Assembly: GCF_014649335.1 (NCBI RefSeq)
Contig: NZ_BMSV01000003.1
Location: 619,236-683,235, forward strand
DNA length: 64,000 nt
Direction: 5' to 3'
From: Streptomyces roseolilacinus
Lineage (GTDB): Bacteria; Actinomycetota; Actinomycetes; Streptomycetales; Streptomycetaceae
Positions within the stretch are counted from its first letter, which is position 1; each line of letters begins with the position of its first letter. The translations under genes and the position numbers were made by a program. The notes beneath the pieces are model-generated. The model worked only from the letters and a program-made list of their open reading frames with translations, made no database searches and had not been told where the DNA came from. Below, in pieces: positions 1 through 9,543 of this stretch.

Positions 1-469
1 CCTTGCCGACGCCCGTGGAGTGCGGCAGCACCCGCCGGCCTACCTCGGTGAACATCCGCATCGAGTGCTTGGACGGCACCTGCGCGACGTACACGATCTC
101 GTCCCCGTCGAGCAGGGCCATGTTCGCGGTCTCGCCGGTCTCCTCGACGAGCCGCGCCAGGTAGGGCCGCGCCCAGGTGCCGAGGAGGCGGGAGGCGGAC
201 TCGCCGAGGCGGATCAGGCGGGGGCCGAGCGCGTACCGCCGGTTGGCCTGCTGGCGCACGTACCCGCAGGCGACGAGGGTGCGCATCAGCCGGTGGATGG
301 TGGGCAGCGGCAGGCCGCTGCTGGCGGAGAGCTCGCTCAGCCCCACCTCGCCCCCGGCGTCGGCCATCCGCTCCAGGAGGTCGAAGGCACGCTCAAGGGA
401 CTGCACGCCACCCGTGCCGGCGGTGGGCTTGGCGGCGGCGTCGGTGGTGCTGGCGCTGGACGACGGCAC
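1..469 (-). CDS. allR: IclR-family transcriptional regulator, AllR-like (3' part cut by window edge)
   Basis: This is a DNA-binding repressor that probably controls the divergent allantoin genes. The first 156 codons are visible. An N-terminal tail rich in Ser/Thr/Ala is followed by an IclR winged-helix domain at about residues 22-85, with the helix-turn-helix reading LSELSASSGLPLPTIHRLMR, and then the start of the effector-binding domain. The GTG start at 469 was chosen because a GAAAGGA ribosome-binding site lies 8 bases upstream. The divergent layout with allantoinase and allantoicase is the usual one for the Streptomyces allantoin regulator, and in E. coli the homologous AllR senses glyoxylate. 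The family is clear; the AllR name rests on context. The C-terminal ligand pocket lies outside the window. Confidence 0.85.
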   Translation of the reverse strand, partial: MPSSSASTTDAAAKPTAGTGGVQSLERAFDLLERMADAGGEVGLSELSASSGLPLPTIHRLMRTLVACGYVRQQANRRYALGPRLIRLGESASRLLGTWARPYLARLVEETGETANMALLDGDEIVYVAQVPSKHSMRMFTEVGRRVLPHSTGVGK

Positions 470-654
470 GTCAACGGTCCTTTCGAGGCGGATGGACAAG
501 GCAGCAGCCTACCGGGCCCTCCCGCCGGGCACACCGCCCGCAGCGGGGCGTCCCGGCCGGTCAGGGCCCGTTTGTCCGTGTGTCCGCGGGGTTGCTCACG
601 CGCTCCCGGACACCTCCCCTGTGCGGAGCTACGTTCTTCTCTGCGAAATCATAT

Positions 655-669
655 TTCCACTTTGTGGAA
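655..669. promoter_or_regulatory. Perfect palindrome, candidate IclR/AllR operator 1
   Basis: The 15-bp sequence TTCCACTTTGTGGAA has 6-bp arms around a 3-bp centre. It lies between the divergent regulator and allantoinase genes. IclR-family operators are short dyads of this kind. That this one binds the regulator is inferred from position only. Confidence 0.45.
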
Positions 670-735
670 TCCGCCAAGTGGACCTCCATGCTCCGGACTC
701 CCCTTGACGCCGCTCGGCGGGCGGGTGAAGACTCC

Positions 736-752
736 TTCAACAGAACGTTGAA
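736..752. promoter_or_regulatory. Perfect inverted repeat, candidate IclR/AllR operator 2
   Basis: TTCAACAGAACGTTGAA has 6-bp arms and a 5-bp spacer, 20 bp ahead of the allantoinase GTG start, where bound protein would block transcription or leader clearance. It shares the TTC...GAA outer bases with the palindrome at 655-669. The rest of the 470-772 interval shows no coding frame I would support. Confidence 0.45.
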
Positions 753-772
753 TTTCCGCTGAGGGGAGAGGC

Positions 773-2131
773 GTGGACGTGAGCATGGGCGTGAACGGCG
801 AGGTGGACCTGGTGCTGCGCTCGACGCGCGTCGTCACCCTGGACGGCACGCGCCCCGCGTCCGTCGCCGTGGCCGGCGGCACCATCGCCGCGGTCCTGCC
901 GCACGACGCCGAGGTGCCCGCCGGGGCGCGGCTGGAGGACGTCGGCGACCACGTCGTCCTGCCCGGCCTGGTCGACACCCACGTCCACGTGAACGACCCC
1001 GGCCGCACCGAGTGGGAGGGCTTCTGGACCGCCACCCGCGCCGCGGCCGCCGGCGGCATCACCACCCTCCTCGACATGCCGCTCAACTCCCTGCCCCCCA
1101 CGACCACCGTGGAGCACCTGCGCGTCAAGCGGGACGTCGCCCGGCCCAAGGCCCACGTCGACGTGGGCTTCTGGGGCGGCGCCCTCCCGGACAACGTCAA
1201 GGACCTGCGGCCGCTGCACGAGGCCGGCGTCTTCGGCTTCAAGTGCTTCCTATCGCCCTCCGGCGTCGACGAGTTCCCCCGGCTCGACCAGGACCAGCTG
1301 GCCGCGTCCCTCGCCGAGATCACCGGCTTCGGCGGGCTGATGATCGTGCACGCCGAGGACCCGCACCACCTCGACGCCGCCCCCGGCGGGAGCTCGACCC
1401 GGTACGCCGACTTCCTCGCCTCCCGCCCCCGCGACGCGGAGAACACCGCCGTCGGGAACCTCATCGCCCAGGCCCGCCGCCTCGGCGCGCGCGTCCACGT
1501 CCTGCACCTGTCGTCCGCCGACGCCCTGCCGCTCATCGCCGCCGCCCGGAGCGAGGGCGTCCGGGTCACCGTCGAGACGTGCCCGCACTTCCTCACCCTG
1601 ACCGCCGAGGAGGTGCCGGACGGGGCGACCGAGTTCAAGTGCTGCCCGCCCATCCGCGAGACCGCCAACCAGGACGCCCTGTGGCAGGGCCTCGCGGACG
1701 GCGTCATCGACTGCGTCGTCTCCGACCACTCCCCGTCCACCGCGGACCTCAAGACCCCCGACTTCTCCACCGCCTGGGGCGGCATCTCCTCCCTCCAACT
1801 GGGCCTGTCCGCCGTCTGGACCGAGGCCCGCCGGCGCGGCCACACCCTCGACGACGTGGCCCGCTGGATGTCCACCGCCCCCGCCGCCCTCGCCGGACTC
1901 GACCGCAAGGGCGCCGTCGAAGCCGGCCGCGACGCCGACTTCGCCGTCCTCGCCCCCGACGAGACCTTCACCGTCGACCCGGCCCTGCTGCACCACCGCA
2001 ACCGGGTCACCGCCTACGCGGGCCGCACCCTGTACGGCGTCGTCACCTCCACCTGGCTGCGCGGCGTACGCATCGCCGACCGCGGCCGCCCCGCCGCACC
2101 CAGCGGGCGACTGCTCGAAAGGAACAAGTGA
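773..2131 (+). CDS. allB: Allantoinase
   Basis: Allantoinase is a cytosolic zinc amidohydrolase that opens the hydantoin ring of allantoin to give allantoate. The 452-residue length fits the family. The sequence shows the dihydroorotase/allantoinase signature: metal-binding H70-x-H72 in [11 protein letters not shown], the carboxylated-lysine segment [10 protein letters not shown], further ligand histidines in IVHAEDPHH and LHLSS, and the catalytic aspartate in VVSDHSPS. The GTG start is preceded by GAGGGGAGAG. The stop overlaps the allantoicase start by four bases, so the two are translationally coupled. Expression is probably controlled by the divergent IclR regulator through the two palindromes upstream. 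Confidence 0.94.
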   Translation: MDVSMGVNGEVDLVLRSTRVVTLDGTRPASVAVAGGTIAAVLPHDAEVPAGARLEDVGDHVVLPGLVDTHVHVNDPGRTEWEGFWTATRAAAAGGITTLLDMPLNSLPPTTTVEHLRVKRDVARPKAHVDVGFWGGALPDNVKDLRPLHEAGVFGFKCFLSPSGVDEFPRLDQDQLAASLAEITGFGGLMIVHAEDPHHLDAAPGGSSTRYADFLASRPRDAENTAVGNLIAQARRLGARVHVLHLSSADALPLIAAARSEGVRVTVETCPHFLTLTAEEVPDGATEFKCCPPIRETANQDALWQGLADGVIDCVVSDHSPSTADLKTPDFSTAWGGISSLQLGLSAVWTEARRRGHTLDDVARWMSTAPAALAGLDRKGAVEAGRDADFAVLAPDETFTVDPALLHHRNRVTAYAGRTLYGVVTSTWLRGVRIADRGRPAAPSGRLLERNK

Positions 2132-3282
2132 ATCCCGTGACCGACACCGCGACCGGCTCCACCGACTCCACCGGCATACCGCGCTTCACCGGCGCCGCGG
2201 CCCCCTACGGCGGCGGCGACCCCTACGCCGACTACCGCACCGCCGACTTCCCCTTCACCGGCTTCGCCGACCTCGCCGACCGGCGCCTCGGCGCGGGCGT
2301 CGTCGCCGCCAACGACGAGTTCTTCGCCGAGCGGGAGAACCTCCTCACGCCGCGGCCCGCGGAGTTCGACCCCGAGCACTTCGGCCACAAGGGCAAGGTC
2401 ATGGACGGCTGGGAGACCCGCCGCCGGCGCGGCGCCTCCGCCGACCGGCCGCACCCCACCGCCGACGACCACGACTGGGCGCTGGTACGGCTCGGCGCGC
2501 CCGGCGTGATCCGCGGCATCGTCGTCGACACCGCCCACTTCCGCGGCAACCACCCGCAGGCCGTCTCCGTCGAGGCCGCGTCCGTGCCCGGCTCCCCCTC
2601 GCCCGAGGAACTCCTCGGCCCCGGCACCGAGTGGACCACCCTCGTCCCCCGCACCGCCGTCGGCGGGCACGCGGCGAACGGCTTCGCCGTCGACGCGGAG
2701 CGCCGCTTCACCCACCTGCGCCTCAACCAGCACCCCGACGGCGGCGTCGCCCGCCTGCGCGTGTACGGCGAGGTCGCCCCCGACCCGACCTGGCTGGACG
2801 CGCTCGGCACCTTCGACCTGGTCGCCCTGGAGAACGGCGGCGGCGTCGAGGACGTCTCCGACCGCTTCTACTCGCCCCCCGCCCACACCATCCAGCCGGG
2901 CCGCTCCCGCAAGATGGACGACGGCTGGGAGACCCGCCGCCGCCGCGACCGGGGCAACGACTGGATCCGCTACCGGCTCGTCGAACAGGCCGAGATCCGC
3001 GCCGTCGAGATCGACACCGCGTACCTGAAGGGCAACAGCGCCGGCTGGGCCGCCCTGTCCGTACGCGACGGCGAGGACGGCGCGTGGACCGAGTTCCTGC
3101 CCCGGACCCGGCTCCAGCCCGACACCAACCACCGCTTCGTCCTGCCCGCCCCGGCCGTCGGCACCCACGTCCGGATCGACGTCTACCCCGACGGCGGCAT
3201 CTCCCGGCTGCGCCTCTTCGGCCACCTGACGGAGGAGGGCACCAAGCGCCTCACCTCCCGCCACCAGGAGCTGGGCGGCTGA
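2128..3282 (+). CDS. alc: Allantoicase
   Basis: This enzyme hydrolyses allantoate to ureidoglycolate and urea, the next step after allantoinase. The 384-residue protein shows the two tandem allantoicase repeats typical of the family. The first repeat carries [14 protein letters not shown] at about residue 90; the second carries [14 protein letters not shown] at about residue 260. Each is followed by a beta-rich segment containing a VxIDTAxxxGN element. The GTG start overlaps the allB stop (GTGA) and has GAAAGGAA upstream. A start inside the upstream gene is also open in this frame but has no support. Urea and glyoxylate formed downstream would feed nitrogen and carbon metabolism. Confidence 0.94.
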   Translation: MNPVTDTATGSTDSTGIPRFTGAAAPYGGGDPYADYRTADFPFTGFADLADRRLGAGVVAANDEFFAERENLLTPRPAEFDPEHFGHKGKVMDGWETRRRRGASADRPHPTADDHDWALVRLGAPGVIRGIVVDTAHFRGNHPQAVSVEAASVPGSPSPEELLGPGTEWTTLVPRTAVGGHAANGFAVDAERRFTHLRLNQHPDGGVARLRVYGEVAPDPTWLDALGTFDLVALENGGGVEDVSDRFYSPPAHTIQPGRSRKMDDGWETRRRRDRGNDWIRYRLVEQAEIRAVEIDTAYLKGNSAGWAALSVRDGEDGAWTEFLPRTRLQPDTNHRFVLPAPAVGTHVRIDVYPDGGISRLRLFGHLTEEGTKRLTSRHQELGG

Positions 3283-3498
3283 CCGGACCGTCCCGGGCGG
3301 CACGGCACCCGCCCGGGCCGGCGGCACGGCCCCGGACGCCCCCGCCGGACGCCCCCGCCGGGCCGTACCGGCCGGACGTCCCGCCGGCGGACGCTGCTCC
3401 GCCGGTGGGACACCTCCGCCGCGTCCCCGCGCGGCGAGGGGTTCCACCGCGCACGAGGGCCTGAGCTGGTGGCGGAACACCGACGAAAGGCACGTGCC

Positions 3499-4119
3499 AT
3501 GGCCCAGCTCACCCTCACCACCTTCCTCTCCCTCGACGGCGTCATGCAGGCCCCCGGCGGCCGCGACGAGGACCGCAGCGACGACTTCGACTACGGGGGC
3601 TGGCTCGTCCCCTTCGCGGACGAGGACATGGGCCGGTTCGTCGACGAGGTCTTCGACCGCGCCGACGGCTTCCTCCTCGGCCGCCGCACGTACGAGATCT
3701 TCGCCGCGTACTGGCCGCAGGTCACCGACCCGGACGACCCGATCGCGAGCCGCCTCAACACCCTGCCCAAGCACGTCGTGTCCCGGACGCTGGAGAGGGC
3801 CGAGTGGAACAACTCGCACCTCGTGGAGGGCGACCTCGCCGAGGTGGTCGCCCGGCTGAAGGAGGGCCCCGGCCGGGAGATCCAGGTCCACGGCAGCGCC
3901 CGGCTCGCCCAGGGACTCCTCGCCCACGGCCTGGTCGACGCGCTCAACCTGCTGGTCTTCCCCGTCTTCCTCGGCAAGGGCCGCAGGCTGTTCCCGGACG
4001 GCGGCACCCCGACCGCGTTCGAACTCACCGGCCACCGCGCCACGTCCGCCGGGGCGGTCATCCAGACGTACCGGCCGGCCGGCCCGGCCCGGTTCGGCAC
4101 CTTCGCACCGGGGGAGTGA
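3499..4119 (+). CDS. Dihydrofolate-reductase-like protein (RibD C-terminal family)
   Basis: This is a 206-residue soluble protein of the RibD C-terminal/bacterial bifunctional deaminase-reductase superfamily, which has a DHFR-like NADPH-binding fold. Typical elements are the N-terminal TTFLSLDGVMQAPGG, the LLGRRTYEIFAAYWP block, the KHVVSRTLE segment and the C-terminal VDALNLLVFPVFLGKGRRLF motif. Members of this stand-alone family rarely have a known substrate, so only a reductase fold is claimed. The ATG at 3499 was chosen over an upstream in-frame start because GAAAGG sits 8 bases before it and homology begins here. It is convergent with the following small membrane gene, 12 bp away. Confidence 0.85.
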   Translation: MAQLTLTTFLSLDGVMQAPGGRDEDRSDDFDYGGWLVPFADEDMGRFVDEVFDRADGFLLGRRTYEIFAAYWPQVTDPDDPIASRLNTLPKHVVSRTLERAEWNNSHLVEGDLAEVVARLKEGPGREIQVHGSARLAQGLLAHGLVDALNLLVFPVFLGKGRRLFPDGGTPTAFELTGHRATSAGAVIQTYRPAGPARFGTFAPGE

Positions 4120-4131
4120 CCGCCCCGCGCC

Positions 4132-4353
4132 CTACGCCCGGCCCCGCCGGTCGGCGGCCACCAGGACCGCGAGACCCGCCACGGCGAGGGCCGCGTGCGC
4201 CCACAGCTGGTGGTCCCGCAGCAGCGGCACACTCCCGACCACCGCACGGGTGAAGCCCATGAACACGAACCAGCCGCCGGTCAGTTCGCGCAGGATCCCG
4301 CAGCCGCCCACGACGAGCAGGGCCGTGCCGAGCAGTTCGAGGAACTTCTTCAT
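4132..4353 (-). CDS. Small membrane protein of unknown function
   Basis: The protein has 73 residues with two or three hydrophobic segments (FLELLGTALLVVGGCGIL, the region around WFVFMGF, and AALAVAGLAVLVAAD) and a basic C-terminal tail, DRRGRA. I do not recognise a named family; it resembles small DoxX-like or SPW-type membrane proteins only in general character. The ATG start is clear, and the gene is divergent from the two-component system. Third-position GC is high, like its neighbours, which supports a real gene, but no function can be assigned. Confidence 0.6.
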   Translation of the reverse strand: MKKFLELLGTALLVVGGCGILRELTGGWFVFMGFTRAVVGSVPLLRDHQLWAHAALAVAGLAVLVAADRRGRA

Positions 4354-4486
4354 GCCGCCGATCCTCGGACGCGCGCGGCGGACGGCGCTTCCGCCCTCGG
4401 GATGGGGTCCCGGTCCGGAAGTCCATCCGTCGCCGACTTCGGTAGCCGGCCGCGGGAACCGGGGGCCTCCCGGCCGCCCGGCTGCG

Positions 4487-4492
4487 TAGCGT
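4487..4492 (+). promoter_or_regulatory. Probable -10 box of a leaderless promoter (TAGCGT)
   Basis: TAGCGT fits the TANNNT consensus and ends 7 bases before the GTG at 4500. No Shine-Dalgarno sequence precedes that codon, so the kinase transcript probably begins at its start codon, a common arrangement in Streptomyces. Confidence 0.45.
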
Positions 4493-4499
4493 GGAACGC

Positions 4500-5735
4500 G
4501 TGACCCACGCGGAGTACCCCTGGCTGCTGCCCTCCGACCTGGCCGAGGCCGCCGACCCGGACCAGGGCGGCGGCCGCCGCCGGCGCACGGTGCGGGACTG
4601 GGCCGTCGACACGGTCGGCTTCGTGTTCGCGGCGCTCGTCGCGATCGCCGTCGCCCGGACCAGCCGCCAGCTCAACGAGTCGGACGCGGTCGTCCTCGTC
4701 GACCGGATCCTCGGGGTCACCGCCGCCTTCGCCCTGTGGGCGCGCCGCAGCCGGCCCGCCGCGACCGCCATCGCCGTGGCGGTGCTCGGCGTCGTCACCC
4801 CGGCCACCGGCGGGGCGGTCATGGTCTGCGTGTTCGGCGCGGCCGTGCGGCTGCCGCCCCGGCGGCTGGCCGCCGTCGCGGGCGTCGCGCTGGCGTGCGG
4901 CACGCTCCAGGGGTTCACCCGCCCCGACCCGGAGATCGACCCGCTCCTCGCCCTGGTCGTCAACCTCGTCCTGCTCCTGCTCGTCACCGGCTGGGGCATG
5001 CTCGTCCGCGCCCGCCGCCAGCTCGTCGCCGCCCTGCGCGAGCGGGCCCGGCGCGCCGAGGCGGAGGCCGGGCTGCGCGCCGAACAGGCCCAGCGGGCGG
5101 CCCGCGAGGCCATCGCCCGCGAGATGCACGACGTGCTCGCCCACCGGCTGACCCTCCTCAGCGTCCACGCGGGCGCCCTGGAGTTCCGCCCCGACGCCCC
5201 GCCCGCCGAGGTCGCCCGCGCGGCCGGCGTGATCCGGGACAGCGCCCACGAGGCGCTCCAGGACCTGCGGCAGATCATCGGCGTGCTGCGCGCCCCCGAG
5301 GACCGGGAGGACGGCAGCGGCGACCGGCCGCAGCCCACCCTCGCCACCCTCGACACCCTGGTCGCCGAGTCGCGGGAGGCCGGGATGGCGGTCGTCCTCG
5401 ACAACCGCGCCGGCGACCCCGCCACCGTCCCCGCCGCCACCGGCCGCACGGTCTACCGCATCGTCCAGGAGGCCCTCACCAACGCCCGCAAGCACGCACC
5501 GGGCGCCGAGGTCACCGTCTCCGTGCGCGGCCGCCCCGGCGACGGGCCCGGCGCCGGACTCACCGTCGACGTCAGCAACCCCCCGCCCGCCGGGCCGGTC
5601 CCGCACGTCCCCGGCTCCGGACAGGGCCTCATCGGGCTGACCGAACGGGCGACCCTCGCCGGCGGGCGGCTGTGCCACGGCCCGGGTCCCCGCGGGGGGT
5701 TCGCCGTACGCGCCTGGCTACCGTGGCCCCCATGA
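4500..5735 (+). CDS. Sensor histidine kinase (HisKA_3, NarX/DesK type)
   Basis: This is a membrane sensor kinase partnered with the next gene. The N-terminal ~170 residues contain about five hydrophobic segments and no large extracellular loop, suggesting an intramembrane or membrane-proximal sensor. A coiled segment rich in Arg, Ala and Glu follows, then the HisKA_3 phosphoacceptor motif AREMHDVLAHRLTLLS, the N-box QEALTNARKHAPGAEV and the G-box GSGQGLIGLTERATLAGG. A leaderless start at GTG 4500 gives 411 residues; a GTG nine bases earlier is possible. The ATGA overlap with the response regulator implies one transcript. The signal is unknown; proximity to the sugar ABC operon is only suggestive. 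Confidence 0.92.
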   Translation: MTHAEYPWLLPSDLAEAADPDQGGGRRRRTVRDWAVDTVGFVFAALVAIAVARTSRQLNESDAVVLVDRILGVTAAFALWARRSRPAATAIAVAVLGVVTPATGGAVMVCVFGAAVRLPPRRLAAVAGVALACGTLQGFTRPDPEIDPLLALVVNLVLLLLVTGWGMLVRARRQLVAALRERARRAEAEAGLRAEQAQRAAREAIAREMHDVLAHRLTLLSVHAGALEFRPDAPPAEVARAAGVIRDSAHEALQDLRQIIGVLRAPEDREDGSGDRPQPTLATLDTLVAESREAGMAVVLDNRAGDPATVPAATGRTVYRIVQEALTNARKHAPGAEVTVSVRGRPGDGPGAGLTVDVSNPPPAGPVPHVPGSGQGLIGLTERATLAGGRLCHGPGPRGGFAVRAWLPWPP

Positions 5736-6523
5736 CCATCCGGCTGCTCGTCGTCGACGACGACCCCCTCGTCCGCGCGGGACTCTCCCTGATGCTCGGC
5801 GGCGCCGAGGACATCGAGATCGTCGGCGAGGCCGCCGACGGCGCCGACGTGCCCCCGCTCGTGGACCGGCTCGCCCCCCACGTCGTGCTCATGGACATCC
5901 GCATGCCCGGCGTCGACGGGCTCACCGCCACCGAGCGGCTGCGCTCCCGGCCCGGCGCCCCCGAGGTGGTCGTCCTCACCACCTTCCACGCCGACGAGCA
6001 GGTGCTGCGCGCCCTGCGGGCCGGGGCCGCCGGGTTCGTCCTCAAGGACACCCCGCCCGCCCGGATCGTCGACGCCGTACGGAAGGTGGCCGCCGGCGAA
6101 CCGGTGCTGTCCCCGGCCGTCACCCGCCGGCTGATGGCCCACGTCGCCGGCGCGTCCGGACCCGCCGCGCGCGAAGGCGACCGGCGCACGGCGGCCGCCG
6201 AGCGCCTCGCGGTGCTCGCGGACCGGGAGCGGGAGGTCGCCCTCGCGGTCGGCCGGGGCCGCTCCAACGCGGAGATCGCCGCCACCCTCTACATGAGCGT
6301 CCCCACGGTGAAGGCCCACGTCTCCCGCGTCCTCGCCAAGCTGGGCCTCAACAACCGCGTCCAGATCGCCCTGCTGGTGCACGACGCGGCCCTTCTGGAC
6401 GCCGACGACGCACCCTGGGCTGCCGCCGTGACCGACGCCGCGCCCCGGCACGCCCCGGGGCCCGGCCGTCCACCCCCGCGTGGACCCCGGTCCACCCGGT
6501 GGCCACCCGCCGGAACCCCATGA
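5732..6523 (+). CDS. LuxR/NarL-family response regulator
   Basis: This is a DNA-binding response regulator phosphorylated by the adjacent kinase. The receiver domain (about residues 3-120) has the acidic pocket VVDDDP, the phosphoacceptor D55 in LMDIRMPG, and the conserved lysine in VLKDTPP. The LuxR-type helix-turn-helix (about 155-215) reads LADREREVALAVGRGRSNAEIA and TVKAHVSRVLAKLGLNNR. A Pro/Arg-rich tail of about 45 residues after the HTH is longer than usual and looks disordered. Translation is coupled to the kinase by ATGA. Its targets are not evident; the ABC transporter operon starting 83 bp downstream is one candidate. Confidence 0.93.
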   Translation: MTIRLLVVDDDPLVRAGLSLMLGGAEDIEIVGEAADGADVPPLVDRLAPHVVLMDIRMPGVDGLTATERLRSRPGAPEVVVLTTFHADEQVLRALRAGAAGFVLKDTPPARIVDAVRKVAAGEPVLSPAVTRRLMAHVAGASGPAAREGDRRTAAAERLAVLADREREVALAVGRGRSNAEIAATLYMSVPTVKAHVSRVLAKLGLNNRVQIALLVHDAALLDADDAPWAAAVTDAAPRHAPGPGRPPPRGPRSTRWPPAGTP

Positions 6524-6605
6524 CCGATACTTGGGCGGTCGGGAAGGGACGAAACGCCCACCCCGGCGGCGTCAGGACCAGCGGACAGCAGGAGGGCACG
6601 GACTC

Positions 6606-7625
6606 GTGGCAACGGTTCGGACAGGAGCACGCGCGGTCGCCGCCGTGCTGGCGGTGGCACTCGGAGTGACCCTGACCGCCTGCAGCGCCACCGGCGGCAA
6701 GCGCGCCGAGGACGCCAGGAAGGCCGCCGCCGCGGCCGCCGAGGGCCGGGCCAACGTCACCACGCCCCGCTGGACCTTCGCCATGGTCACCCACTCGGGA
6801 GACGGCGACACGTTCTGGGACATCGTCCAGAAGGGCGCCCGCCAGGCCGCCGCCAAGGACAACATCGACTTCCTGTACGCCCACAGCGACGAGGGCCAGC
6901 AGCAGGCGCAGCTCGTCGACTCCTACGTCGACAAGAAGGTCGACGGGCTGATCGTCACCCTGGCCAAGCCCGACGCGCTCAAGGCGTCCGTCGCCCGCGC
7001 CGTCGCCGCCGGCATCCCCGTCATCACCGTCAACTCCGGATCCGCCCAGTCCAAGGCGTTCGGCGCCCTCACCCACATCGGCCAGGACGAGACCGTCGCC
7101 GGCCAGGCCGTCGGCGACGAGCTCGACAAGCGCGGCCGCAAGAAGGCCCTGTGCGTCCTGCACGAGCAGGGCAACGTCGGCCACGAGCAGCGCTGCGCCG
7201 GCGTACGCGAGACCTTCGACGGCACCCTGGAGAACCTGTACGTCGACGGCACCAACATGCCCGACGTCCAGGCGTCCATCGAGGCCAAACTGCAGAGCGA
7301 CCCGGCCCTCGACGCCGTCGTCACCCTCGGCGCGCCCTTCGCCGACGCCGCCGCCCAGGCCAAGCGCACCGCCGGCGCCAAGGCCGAGATCGACACCTTC
7401 GACCTCAACGCCAAGGTCGCCGCCGGCCTGAAGAGCGGAACCCTCGGCTTCGCCGTCGACCAGCAGCCCTACCTCCAGGGCTACGAGGCCGTCGACCTGC
7501 TCTGGCTGTACCGCTACAACGCCGACGTCCTCGGCGGCGGCCGCCCCGTCCTCACCGGCCCGCAGATCATCACGCGCGAGGACGCGCCCGCCCTCGCCGA
7601 GTACGCCCAGCGGGGGACGCGATGA
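6606..7625 (+). CDS. Sugar ABC transporter substrate-binding lipoprotein
   Basis: This is an extracellular lipid-anchored solute-binding protein of the periplasmic-binding-protein 4/6 (ribose/xylose) type that should deliver a sugar to the permease encoded next. A signal peptide ends in the lipobox LTAC (Cys at about residue 22). The mature part carries the family's NTP-like alternation, for example [15 protein letters not shown] and [11 protein letters not shown], and a C-terminal [22 protein letters not shown] segment. The GTG start follows GGAGGG by nine bases. At 339 residues it has normal length. It is the first gene of a five-gene chain joined by overlapping start/stop codons. The substrate cannot be read from sequence; kinase context suggests a hexose or pentose. 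Confidence 0.9.
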   Translation: MATVRTGARAVAAVLAVALGVTLTACSATGGKRAEDARKAAAAAAEGRANVTTPRWTFAMVTHSGDGDTFWDIVQKGARQAAAKDNIDFLYAHSDEGQQQAQLVDSYVDKKVDGLIVTLAKPDALKASVARAVAAGIPVITVNSGSAQSKAFGALTHIGQDETVAGQAVGDELDKRGRKKALCVLHEQGNVGHEQRCAGVRETFDGTLENLYVDGTNMPDVQASIEAKLQSDPALDAVVTLGAPFADAAAQAKRTAGAKAEIDTFDLNAKVAAGLKSGTLGFAVDQQPYLQGYEAVDLLWLYRYNADVLGGGRPVLTGPQIITREDAPALAEYAQRGTR

Positions 7626-8677
7626 CCGCGACCGCCCCGCCCGCCGACCACGGCACCGCCCCCGACGAGCGGCTGCTGCCCGCGTCCCCCCTGAAGAAGC
7701 TCCTCACCCGCCCGGAGCTCGGCTCGGTCGTCGGCGCCGCCGCCGTCTTCCTCTTCTTCGCGTTCGTCGCGGACGGCTTCCTGCGCGCCGCCAGCCTCGG
7801 CACCGTGCTCTACGCGGCGTCCACCATCGGCATCATGGCCGTGCCCGTCGCCCTCCTCATGATCGGCGGCGAGTTCGACCTGTCGGCCGGCGTCCTCGTG
7901 ACCACGTCCGCGCTGGTCTCGTCGATGTTCAGCTACCAGATGACCGCCAACGCCTGGGTCGGCGTCACCGTGTCCCTGCTGGTCACCCTCGCCGTCGGGT
8001 TCTTCAACGGCTTCGTGCTCACCCGCACCCGGCTGCCCAGCTTCATCATCACGCTCGGCACGTTCCTGATGCTGACCGGCCTCAACCTCGGCCTGACCAA
8101 GCTCATCAGCGGCACCGTCTCCACCAGGACCATCGCCGACATGGAGGGCTTCGCCTCCGCCCGCGCCCTCTTCGCCTCCGAGGCCACCCTCGGCGGGGCC
8201 ACGCTCAAGGTCACCATCCTGTGGTGGCTCGGCCTCGTCGCCGTCGCCACCTGGATCCTCCTGCGCACCCGCTTCGGCAACTGGGTCTTCGCCGTCGGCG
8301 GCAACGCCGAGGCCGCCCGCGCCGTCGGCGTCCCCGTACGCCGCACCAAGACGCTCCTCTACATGGGCGTTGGCTTCTGCGCCTGGGTCTCCGGACAGCA
8401 CCTGCTGTTCTCCTTCGACGTCGTCCAGTCCGGCGAGGGCGTCGGCAACGAGCTGACCTACATCATCGCCGCGGTCATCGGCGGCTGCCTGATCACCGGC
8501 GGCTACGGCTCCGCGGTCGGCGCCGCCGTGGGCGCGGTCATCTTCGGCATGACCAGCAAGGGCATCGTCTACGCCGAGTGGAACCCCGACTGGTTCAAGT
8601 TCTTCCTCGGAGCGATGCTCCTCCTCGCGACCCTCCTCAACGCCTGGGTCCGCAAGCGGGCGGAGGCCACCTCATGA
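7622..8677 (+). CDS. Sugar ABC transporter permease (RbsC/XylH type)
   Basis: This is the membrane subunit of the importer, a member of the BPD_transp_2 family. The 351 residues carry roughly nine to ten hydrophobic segments. Family landmarks include [20 protein letters not shown] near residue 80, [19 protein letters not shown] and the cytoplasmic coupling segment [17 protein letters not shown], which contacts the ATPase. The ATG overlaps the preceding stop. Only one permease gene is present, so it would act as a homodimer. Confidence 0.92.
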   Translation: MTATAPPADHGTAPDERLLPASPLKKLLTRPELGSVVGAAAVFLFFAFVADGFLRAASLGTVLYAASTIGIMAVPVALLMIGGEFDLSAGVLVTTSALVSSMFSYQMTANAWVGVTVSLLVTLAVGFFNGFVLTRTRLPSFIITLGTFLMLTGLNLGLTKLISGTVSTRTIADMEGFASARALFASEATLGGATLKVTILWWLGLVAVATWILLRTRFGNWVFAVGGNAEAARAVGVPVRRTKTLLYMGVGFCAWVSGQHLLFSFDVVQSGEGVGNELTYIIAAVIGGCLITGGYGSAVGAAVGAVIFGMTSKGIVYAEWNPDWFKFFLGAMLLLATLLNAWVRKRAEATS

Positions 8678-9543
8678 CGACCCCCCTCGTCGAGCTCGAC
8701 GGCGTCAGCAAGCACTACGGCACCGTCCGCGCCCTGCAGGACGTCTCCCTCCGCGTGCACGCCGGGCAGATCACCTGCGTCCTCGGCGACAACGGCGCCG
8801 GCAAGTCCACCCTCATCAAGATCATCGCAGGGCTGCACGCCCACGACGCCGGGACGCTGCGCGTCGAGGGGGAGGAGACGGCCCTGTCCTCCCCGCGCGA
8901 AGCCCTCGACCGGGGCATCGCCACCGTCTACCAGGACCTCGCCGTCGTCCCCCTCATGCCGGTCTGGCGGAACTTCTTCCTCGGTTCGGAGCCGACCACC
9001 GGCAAGGGCCCCTTCAAACGCCTCGACGTGGCCCGCATGCGCGCCACCACCCGCGCCGAACTCCTCCGCATGGGCATCGACCTGCGCGACGTCGACCAGC
9101 CCATCGGCACCCTCTCCGGCGGGGAGCGCCAGTGCGTCGCCATCGCCCGCGCGGTCCACTTCGGCGCCAAGGTCCTCGTCCTCGACGAGCCCACCGCCGC
9201 CCTCGGCGTCAAGCAGTCCGGCGTCGTCCTCAAGTACGTGGCCGCCGCCCGCGACGCCGGCCTCGGCGTGGTCCTCATCACCCACAACCCGCACCACGCC
9301 CACCTCGTCGGCGACCACTTCGTCCTGCTCAAGCGCGGCGCCATGGCCGGCAGCCACACCAAGGACTCCGTCACCCTCGACGAGCTCACCCGGCAGATGG
9401 CCGGCGGCAGCGAGCTGGACACCCTGCGCCACGAACTGGAACGGGCGCCCGCTCCTGGCAGAATCGACGACGGCGGGCACCGCCCGCCGCCGGACCCGCA
9501 GCGCGCCCGGCCCACCGACCGGCAGGGACGACAGGACCCGTGA
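8674..9543 (+). CDS. Sugar ABC transporter ATP-binding protein
   Basis: This is the cytoplasmic ATPase that powers the importer. Visible motifs are Walker [10 protein letters not shown] (about residue 40), the Q-loop [11 protein letters not shown], signature LSGGERQ, Walker [13 protein letters not shown] and the switch histidine LITHNPHHA. At 289 residues it holds a single ABC domain, as in XylG-like short ATPases, not the tandem domains of RbsA/MglA; it should dimerise. The C-terminal ~45 residues are Pro/Arg-rich and poorly conserved in character. The start overlaps the permease stop and its own stop overlaps the kinase start. Confidence 0.93.
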   Translation: MTTPLVELDGVSKHYGTVRALQDVSLRVHAGQITCVLGDNGAGKSTLIKIIAGLHAHDAGTLRVEGEETALSSPREALDRGIATVYQDLAVVPLMPVWRNFFLGSEPTTGKGPFKRLDVARMRATTRAELLRMGIDLRDVDQPIGTLSGGERQCVAIARAVHFGAKVLVLDEPTAALGVKQSGVVLKYVAAARDAGLGVVLITHNPHHAHLVGDHFVLLKRGAMAGSHTKDSVTLDELTRQMAGGSELDTLRHELERAPAPGRIDDGGHRPPPDPQRARPTDRQGRQDP

